64,000 bases of DNA from Mycolicibacterium gilvum (GTDB lineage Bacteria; Actinomycetota; Actinomycetes; Mycobacteriales; Mycobacteriaceae), in assembly GCF_900454025.1 (NCBI RefSeq), contig NZ_UGQM01000001.1, forward strand, positions 620,001-684,000, in the 5' to 3' direction. How positions within the stretch are numbered: the stretch's first letter is position 1; every line of letters starts with the position of its first letter. Made by a program: the position numbers and the translations under genes. Below are positions 59,321 through 64,000 of this stretch, piece by piece. The notes under the pieces are model-generated. The model ran no database searches, was not told where the DNA came from, and saw only the letters and a list, made by a program, of their open reading frames with translations.

Positions 59321-59620
59321 ATGGCTACATTGGCAAAGACGGTGACGATAGTCGCCGGTATCACCACCGCGGCCGTGTTGGTCGCCGCGCCGGCACCTGC
59401 TGCCCCAACGGGCCCTGGCTCTGCGCAGGATACGGTGAAAAGCCTTGAGGACAGCGGATATACGGTCATCGTGAGCAAGACCGGATCCGCGCCTCTTACG
59501 AAGTGCGCCGTGAGCTCGATTCGACCAGGACGCGACGTCACCGAGATGCGCAGGAACATGCGCGACCGCACCGTGGAGCGGGTGGTGTACAAGACCATCT
59601 ACGTCGACGTCACCTGCTAA
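59321..59620 (+). CDS. Small secreted protein with two cysteines, 99 residues
   Basis: Signal peptide at residues 1-28 (TVTIVAGITTAAVLVAAPAPAAPTG) and a basic mature part of about 70 residues with TVKSLEDSGYTVIVSKTGS, KCAVSSIRPGRDV and the final YKTIYVDVTC. The two cysteines could form a disulfide. It is a paralogue of the cysteine-free 99-residue protein at 35334-35633. The ATG at 59321 gives a clean signal peptide; an earlier ATG at 59285 lies close behind the operator-like repeats. Function unknown. Confidence 0.75.
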   Translation: MATLAKTVTIVAGITTAAVLVAAPAPAAPTGPGSAQDTVKSLEDSGYTVIVSKTGSAPLTKCAVSSIRPGRDVTEMRRNMRDRTVERVVYKTIYVDVTC

Positions 59621-59776
59621 GGGAGGCGGCGATGCGGCGCGGTGGCTAGCGGCCGATCGACCGGTGCCGCAAGGGCGTCGTGGCGATGATCCCTAAACAC
59701 CAACGCAAGGCATATATGACGTTCGAGCACGGGGTCCAACCGTGTGGCGGGGACGTTCGTCGCGGACGGTTGGAAG

Positions 59777-59805
59777 CTACTATACGTAGTAAGTACGTAG
59801 ACTAC
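59777..59805. promoter_or_regulatory. Double TACT/AGTA-type dyad upstream of L,D-transpeptidase
   Basis: TACTA-TACG-TAGTA (59778-59791) is followed by GTAG-A-CTAC (59797-59805), two dyads on about one helical turn spacing. They lie 47-75 bases before the TTG at 59852. The same kind of repeat precedes the secreted-protein gene, so both are candidates for control by the local BlaI-family repressor. Confidence 0.55.
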
Positions 59806-59851
59806 ATTGTGGCGCACGCCGCGGTTGAAAGACGAAGGTGGTGAAGGTTAG

Positions 59852-60592
59852 TTGCGATGGCTCCTAACCACGGCAGCCGTGGTGGCTGCTCTCGTGGCGC
59901 CGTCGGCGGGCACCCCAGCCGCCGAAGCTGCGGCCACCGAGGCTATCGGCGTGATTCGCGTCCTTCCGGGCCCCGGTGAGGTGGTCGGGGTCGCCCACCC
60001 AGTGGTGGTGGAGTTCATTGCGCCCGTCGTCAATAGGGAGGCCGCCGAACGCACGGTTGCAATCACCACCTCGCAGTCGACGACCGGTGAATTCACATGG
60101 CTCGACGATGCAACGTTGGAGTGGAAACCGACCGGCTATTGGCCGGCCCACGATGAGATCGAAGTGCGGGCAGGCGGGTTGAAGACCGAGTTCAGCACCG
60201 GTGCTGCGGTGGTCGGTATCGCGGACATCGATGCACACACATTCACCGTCGAAGTCGACGGCGAGGTGGTCCGTGAAATGCCGGCGTCGCTCGGCAAGCC
60301 CGGTTTCGAGACACCTGTCGGTGACTTCACGGTGTTGGAGAAGCAGCGCAACGTCGTGTTCGACTCACGCACCATCGGTATCCCCCTTGACGACCCGGAG
60401 GGCTACCTTATCGACGGCGAATTCGGCGTGCGCGTGACATGGGGAGGTGTCTACGTGCACTCGGCCCCCTGGTCGGTCGACGCGCAGGGATCGGCCAATG
60501 TCAGCCACGGCTGCATCAACCTCAGCCCGGAAAACGCCGAGTGGTATTTCGACATGGTGCGAGTAGGGGATCCCGTCACCGTTCAGGCGTAG
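59852..60592 (+). CDS. L,D-transpeptidase (YkuD), exported
   Basis: A 246-residue envelope enzyme that makes 3-3 peptidoglycan cross-links or anchors proteins. The signal peptide covers about 1-28. An Ig-like Ldt domain follows (HPVVVEFIAPVVNREAAERTVAI, DDATLEWKPTGYWPAHDEIEV), then the YkuD catalytic domain with SLGKPGFETPVGDFTVLEK, GVYVHSAPW and the catalytic Cys in VSHGCINLSPENAEWYF. It has one Ig-like domain, so it is shorter than LdtB (Ldt-Mt2). The start is a TTG at 59852 preceded by GAAGG; no better start is in frame. Cross-link remodelling may accompany copper or beta-lactam stress here, given the BlaI-type repressor downstream. Confidence 0.9.
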   Translation: MRWLLTTAAVVAALVAPSAGTPAAEAAATEAIGVIRVLPGPGEVVGVAHPVVVEFIAPVVNREAAERTVAITTSQSTTGEFTWLDDATLEWKPTGYWPAHDEIEVRAGGLKTEFSTGAAVVGIADIDAHTFTVEVDGEVVREMPASLGKPGFETPVGDFTVLEKQRNVVFDSRTIGIPLDDPEGYLIDGEFGVRVTWGGVYVHSAPWSVDAQGSANVSHGCINLSPENAEWYFDMVRVGDPVTVQA

Positions 60593-60742
60593 CGGGTCGC
60601 GCCGATCCAGCATGCGGTTGGTGCCGTTTCGGCGACAGCGGCCACCCCTGCGCATTTCTGTGCGCCCTGCCTCAGCGTCTGTTGAATCGCGCGTATGCCA
60701 TGGTGGCCGGTAAGCTCTTCGTCGAACAGTGGAGGTTCAACG

Positions 60743-61129
60743 GTGCGGGTGCGCGGCTTCGGCGAGTTGGAAGCGGTCATCATGGAACGCGTGTGGGACT
60801 ACGGACCTGATGCGTCGATGACGGTACGGGAAATTTTTGAGCAACTGGCCGCCGAACGGCAAATCGCCTACACCACGGTAATGTCCACCATGGACAATCT
60901 GCATACCAAAGGCTGGCTGGCCCGCGAACGCGACGGTCGGGCCTATCGCTACTGGGCAACACTGTCGCGCGAGCAGCACACGGCACGGTTGATGCGCGAT
61001 GCCCTCAAGGGCGGAGGGCGGTCAGACCTGGTGCTGAGCCACTTCATCGAGCAGATCGGTCCCCGGGAGTCCGAGCGGCTGCGCACGGCGTTGCGACGGC
61101 TGCCCAAGAAGCGGTCAGGTAAACGGTGA
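60743..61129 (+). CDS. BlaI/MecI/CopY-family repressor
   Basis: A 128-residue winged-helix repressor: FGELEAVIMERVWDYG at the N-terminus, MTVREIFEQLAAERQIAYTTVMSTMDNLHTKGWLARERDGRAYRYWA as the DNA-binding unit, and a helical dimer tail. The GTG at 60743 has GGAGG seven bases upstream. It overlaps the M56 protease gene (GTGA), the usual BlaI-BlaR1 pairing in mycobacteria. Members of this family respond to beta-lactams or, in CopY, to copper. In this copper-gene context either signal is possible. No CopY-type C-terminal Cys hook is present, so direct copper sensing is unlikely. Confidence 0.88.
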   Translation: MRVRGFGELEAVIMERVWDYGPDASMTVREIFEQLAAERQIAYTTVMSTMDNLHTKGWLARERDGRAYRYWATLSREQHTARLMRDALKGGGRSDLVLSHFIEQIGPRESERLRTALRRLPKKRSGKR

Positions 61130-62064
61130 GCATCGCTGCGTGCCTGCTGCTCTACAGCTTCGTGGTGTGCGTGGTCGGCCCGCCGATTTTGCGTCGGCTC
61201 ACCCGTGAAGGGCATGCTCCTCGCTACGGTGTGGCGGCATGGCTGACTGCCATCGGCAGTGTGCTTATCAGCTGGTTGATGGCCGCAGTGCTCATCGTCG
61301 GGGACCTTGTCACCGGCGGCGAACACCGCAACGGTGTGGTGGCGTCGTGTCTTGCCGTGTTGTGCGACGTGCTGACTGGGTATGCCGGTCGCATCCCGCA
61401 AGTACTGTTGCTCGCCGCTGCAGCCGCCGGTGTCATCGCCGCGTCGCTCGCCGGTGCCCGAATTGCCCGCGCTCTTGCTCGCCTGCGGGCAGGGGCGCTC
61501 GAGCACGCTGACGGGGTGCGGTTGGTGGGTCGGCCGGTCGGGCAGGACGTGTTCGTGATCGATGCTTCCGAGCGTGCCGCCTACTGCGTATCGGGTCGCC
61601 CACCGGTCATTGTGGTGACGACCGGTGCGCTGGCGGCCCTGGACGACGATCAACTGGGCGCCGTTCTCGCACACGAGCGCGCTCATCTGGCGGGGCGCCA
61701 TCATCAAGTGATAGCCGCCCTACGCAGTCTCGCGGTGGTCTTCCCGAAACTCTCGCTGATGACACGGGGCGCCACTGAGGTTTCGCGGATACTGGAGATG
61801 TGTGCCGACGACGCGGCGGCCCGTCGATTCGGTCACCGCACGCTGCTTTCAGGATTGATGTCACTGGCCGGCGCAGCGCCGGCAGGATCATTGGGAGCGG
61901 CCGATGTGGCGGTGCTCAGCAGAGCCGAGCGCCTGGCGGTTCCCGCAACACCGCCGACGCAGATACGCGCCCGGGCAGCGTTGACTAGCGCATCGACGCT
62001 GATGGCCGGCGGACCGTTGCTTATTCTTGCGTTGATGGCATCGGGCACGCTGATGTGCGGTTAG
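61126..62064 (+). CDS. M56-family membrane zinc protease (BlaR1-like)
   Basis: A 312-residue membrane protein with helices near 3-20, 33-60, 88-112 and 285-308. The zinc protease motif HERAH (in LAHERAHLAGRHH) lies near residue 185 and the third ligand Glu in ILEMCADDAAAR. It lacks the C-terminal penicillin-binding sensor of staphylococcal BlaR1, as do most mycobacterial members. It probably cleaves or inactivates the BlaI-type repressor encoded just upstream, with which it overlaps (GTGA). The inducing signal is unknown. Confidence 0.88.
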   Translation: MSIAACLLLYSFVVCVVGPPILRRLTREGHAPRYGVAAWLTAIGSVLISWLMAAVLIVGDLVTGGEHRNGVVASCLAVLCDVLTGYAGRIPQVLLLAAAAAGVIAASLAGARIARALARLRAGALEHADGVRLVGRPVGQDVFVIDASERAAYCVSGRPPVIVVTTGALAALDDDQLGAVLAHERAHLAGRHHQVIAALRSLAVVFPKLSLMTRGATEVSRILEMCADDAAARRFGHRTLLSGLMSLAGAAPAGSLGAADVAVLSRAERLAVPATPPTQIRARAALTSASTLMAGGPLLILALMASGTLMCG

Positions 62065-62292
62065 CTCCAGGAATGTCGCGCAAGCATGAGACCAGAGGAT
62101 CGGTGTGGCCGCCGACCGCGCGCTGGCCTGGTAGTAGGGCAAACCGCGTGGCCGGTGGCTGCTCCGGCGAACATGTGCGGCCCGTCCGACGCAGGCCCGC
62201 AACCGATTTTAGCTCTGTCAAGCGTTGTTCAGCCGACATCATCGCCAACTCGGATGCAGACAAGTTAGAACTCTGCGGAGTCCGACATTGTC

Positions 62293-62311
62293 CTACTAAG
62301 ACGGCCAGTAG
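62293..62311. promoter_or_regulatory. CTACT-N9-AGTAG inverted repeat
   Basis: CTACT (62293-62297) and AGTAG (62307-62311) are inverted across nine bases, in the otherwise gene-free stretch 62065-62489, about 180 bases before the decayed copper ATPase. It is the third repeat of the TACT/AGTA kind in this segment. Apart from this I see no supported gene in 62065-62489; every open frame there is short and of shadow quality. Confidence 0.4.
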
Positions 62312-62489
62312 AAGATCACGGTATCCGACTCGACCGCCGGACACGCGACCGCGAACGGGCTGGCGACAGCGCCACCGGCCACACGGCGGCCCACAGAAGG
62401 AGTTGTGATCTCTCGCCCGGAGCACGGACATGCTGACCGACACCTCGAACGGCTCGGACACCACGGCCCCTCAGATACAGAGTCCTATC

Positions 62490-62880
62490 CTGAGCGAACA
62501 CGACCCCCAGGCCGGACACGGCGAACACTTGGCCTACGTCGCTTAAGATAGCCCGGGCTCGGGCCATGACCGCCATGGCGGGCACGGGGACGTCCGGGGA
62601 TGTGTTGCGCGGCAGGTTCTCTGGGGCAGCCTGATTTTGTCCGTACCGGTGGTGCTGTTCAGCCACATGGTCGCCGAACTGTTCGGCTACCTCGGATGGC
62701 GGGCAGCGTGGTGTCGCGTGGATCGCACCGAATCTGGGGCACGCTTATCCGTCTCCGGCGGTATGCCTTTATCTCACCGGCGGGTGGGCCCGAGCTGAAG
62801 TCCGTCGCCCGGGGATGATGCTGCTGATCGGTATCGCGTCAGCGTCGCGTTCATCGCGTCGGTGTGGTGCAGGCTAACTG
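62490..62880 (+). pseudogene. CopB-type P1B copper ATPase remnant (multiple frameshifts)
   Basis: Pieces of one protein appear in successive frames. First a His-rich N-terminus (SEHDPQAGHGEH, then GHDRHGGHGDV near 62555-62590). Next GDVLRGRF, shifting to LWGSLILSVPVVLFSHMVAELFGY (62622-62690). Then, in another frame, WIAPNLG and LYLTGGWARAEVRRPGMMLLIGIA (62719-62838). Finally SVAFIASVW after a further shift. The order His-rich tail, first membrane pair and RPGMMLLI helix is that of CopB-type ATPases, but the transduction, phosphorylation (DKTGT) and nucleotide domains are absent. The gene has at least three frameshifts and a large 3' deletion, so it cannot be functional. Confidence 0.8.
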
Positions 62881-63127
62881 GCGTATCGCGTCCCGGTATC
62901 CAAGCCGCCGGCGTTCGATGCAGGCCGATGCGGCGCGCGGGGTACTTGTCGACGGCACGCCCTTGCCCTACGCTTGGCCTACGGAGTTTCACCGTAGATG
63001 TGTGGGGTATGCGCCTGTCGTCCATGAGTTGTGGCTGTGCCGTCAGGCTGGCCGCGGTCACACGGATAGCCGCGTCTTGATGAAACCTCGCGGCACAACA
63101 CCTGACAACAGTGATGGAGTGAGGCAA

Positions 63128-63535
63128 ATGAGCACCGCGGCTGAAATGCTGGAAACCTACCCGCAGGATCTCGGCGGCATCGACCGTGCGGCATTGACGG
63201 CGTGCATCGAGGCGTGTATCGAATGCGCACAGGCATGTACCGCATGCGCAGATGCCTGTCTGAGTGAACAATCGGTCCAAGAGCTGACCACCTGCATTCG
63301 CACCAACCTCGATTGTGCAGATCTGTGTGAGACGACGGGTCGGGTGCTTTCGCGCCACACCGGCTACGATGCCAATCTGACCCGTTCGGTGTTGCAGGCC
63401 TGCGCCACGGCGTGTCAGTCCTGTGGCGATGAATGCGCTAGGCATGCCGAGCACCACGAGCACTGCCGAATCTGCTCCGAGGTGTGTCGGCGTTGCGGGC
63501 AGGCGTGCGAACAGCTGCTCTCATCGCTGGGCTGA
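63128..63535 (+). CDS. Four-helix Cys-rich copper-storage protein (Csp/DUF326)
   Basis: A 135-residue protein with 18 cysteines, most in CxxxC spacing along helices: ACIEACIECAQACTACADAC, TNLDCADLCETT, ACATACQSCGDECARH, and HCRICSEVCRRCGQACEQ. This is the Csp family, whose cysteines line the core of a four-helix bundle and bind many Cu(I) ions. No signal peptide is seen, so it should be the cytosolic (Csp3-like) form. The ATG at 63128 has GGAGTGAGG just upstream. An inverted repeat CTACGG/CCGTAG lies at 62979-62997. It is intact, unlike the copper ATPase before it and the chaperone after it. Confidence 0.9.
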   Translation: MSTAAEMLETYPQDLGGIDRAALTACIEACIECAQACTACADACLSEQSVQELTTCIRTNLDCADLCETTGRVLSRHTGYDANLTRSVLQACATACQSCGDECARHAEHHEHCRICSEVCRRCGQACEQLLSSLG

Positions 63536-63703
63536 TCGCTGCGAAGCCTCCCGAGGGTAGCCAGCCTGCCGATGGCATCGTTGGCTTCTGTGATTCAGTA
63601 TGGGCCCGGCCCGCTTCTGCGGCATGACACGCAGAGCCTGACCTGCCCCGGTTTCCTAAACGAAGTGAGCTGGCCGATCGTCCCCATGAGGAGGAATACA
63701 CCA

Positions 63704-63915
63704 ATGGCCACAGCGGAATACGCGTCTCCGGGATGACATGCGGTCACTGTGAGATGTCGGTCCGCGAGGAAGTCAGATCCCTCGGCGGCGTCAAGCATGT
63801 CGAGGTGAGCGCTGCCACCGGCGAACTGGTCGTCACCAGTGAGGAGCCCATCGCCGATGCGGCCATAATGGCGGCCGTAGACGAGTCCGGATATACCGCC
63901 GTGCGGATGACATGA
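63704..63915 (+). pseudogene. copZ: CopZ-like heavy-metal-associated chaperone with frameshift
   Basis: The HMA core is clear: GMTCGHCEMSVREEVRSLGGVKHVEVSAATGELVV to DESGYTAVRMT, with the Cu(I)-binding CxxC. A strong Shine-Dalgarno (GAGGAGG) precedes the ATG at 63704, which reads MATAEYASPG and then stops. Adding one base after GAATACGCG would restore EYAVSGMTCGHC, the normal first strand. So the gene carries an apparent one-base deletion near 63723-63726. Translation from the internal ATG at 63733 would give 60 residues lacking the first beta strand. It is a true mutation or a sequencing error. Confidence 0.75.
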
Positions 63916-64000
63916 GTACCGTCCAGGTAGTGTCCACAGCGGCGGCACGCCACGATGGCACACTCAGCCGAAACCAGCCCAGGTGCTGACGCGGGTGGCG
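63916..64000 (+). other. Right edge: possible start of next gene, unresolved
   Basis: An ATG at 63912 overlaps the CopZ stop as ATGA but closes after 25 codons. Another ATG at 63955 is open to the window end (AHSAETSPGADAGG). Either could belong to a following copper gene such as a P-type ATPase; too little sequence is present to decide. Confidence 0.25.

Noticed and set aside
62021..62464. Minus-strand frames in 62.0-62.5 kb
   Set aside because: No Shine-Dalgarno, domain or coherent composition; region treated as non-coding.
62864..63127. N-terminal extension of the Cys-rich protein from 62864
   Set aside because: The extra 88 codons are Arg-rich, overlap the end of the ATPase relic and lack similarity; the ATG at 63128 has a strong Shine-Dalgarno.

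Overview
The window comes from a high-GC actinobacterium, almost certainly a Mycobacterium/Mycolicibacterium. The main evidence is a backbone in the same order as Mycobacterium tuberculosis Rv0408 to Rv0435c: pta, ackA, pknG, glnH, glnX, mutT3, thiE, thiO, thiS, thiG, lpqL, a thiD neighbourhood, xthA, a GNAT gene, def, a DUF3263 gene, a LytR_C gene, sodC, a carboxylate-amine ligase, a Lon-N gene and a CDC48-type AAA ATPase. Synteny statements rest on my knowledge of those families and that genome, not on a search.

Layout. 1-5.4 kb: a minus-strand polysaccharide operon (GT-C-like membrane protein cut by the window edge, BcsB-like protein, processive family-2 glycosyltransferase, polytopic membrane protein). 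5.6-9.2 kb: pta-ackA and a convergent STAS gene. 9.5-14.2 kb: the glnX-glnH-pknG operon, divergent from mutT3. 14.7-20 kb: thiE, then a TPP riboswitch driving thiO-thiS-thiG, an SGNH hydrolase and an ABC transporter, all start/stop overlapped. 20-24 kb: an alpha/beta hydrolase and two tandem M28 aminopeptidase lipoproteins. 24-30 kb: accessory transport and metabolism (NCS2 permease, amino-acid permease, a fused double-TetR regulator, a Baeyer-Villiger-type monooxygenase, a septum-formation-domain protein). 30-31.7 kb: hydrolase and thiD with a second TPP riboswitch. 32-35.7 kb: a DUF222/HNH gene, an ISL3-family insertion sequence and a small secreted protein. No thiC is seen next to thiD. 35.7-41.4 kb: conserved backbone.

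Between the Lon-N gene (41.4 kb) and the AAA ATPase (54.5 kb), neighbours in M. tuberculosis, lie about 13 kb of extra genes. These are a complete Mrp Na+/H+ antiporter operon with a fused MrpA/B, preceded by a TrkA regulator and a CPA1-type antiporter. They are bracketed by two modules that each pair a paralogous two-domain membrane protein with ESX-1-substrate-like genes: EspC-like on one side, EspE/EspA-like plus EspD-like on the other.

At about 56,368 the backbone stops abruptly. The AAA ATPase loses its N-terminal domain and is fused head-on to a 5'-truncated lpqS remnant. Beyond the joint is a visibly less GC-rich copper-associated segment: lpqS remnant, cysK2, MFS exporter, a secreted protein, an L,D-transpeptidase, a BlaI-type repressor with its M56 membrane protease, a decayed CopB-type copper ATPase, a Cys-rich copper-storage protein and a frameshifted CopZ. 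Inverted repeats of the TACT/AGTA type precede three of these loci and are plausible operators of the local BlaI-type repressor.

No tRNA, rRNA, CRISPR array or replication origin was recognised.
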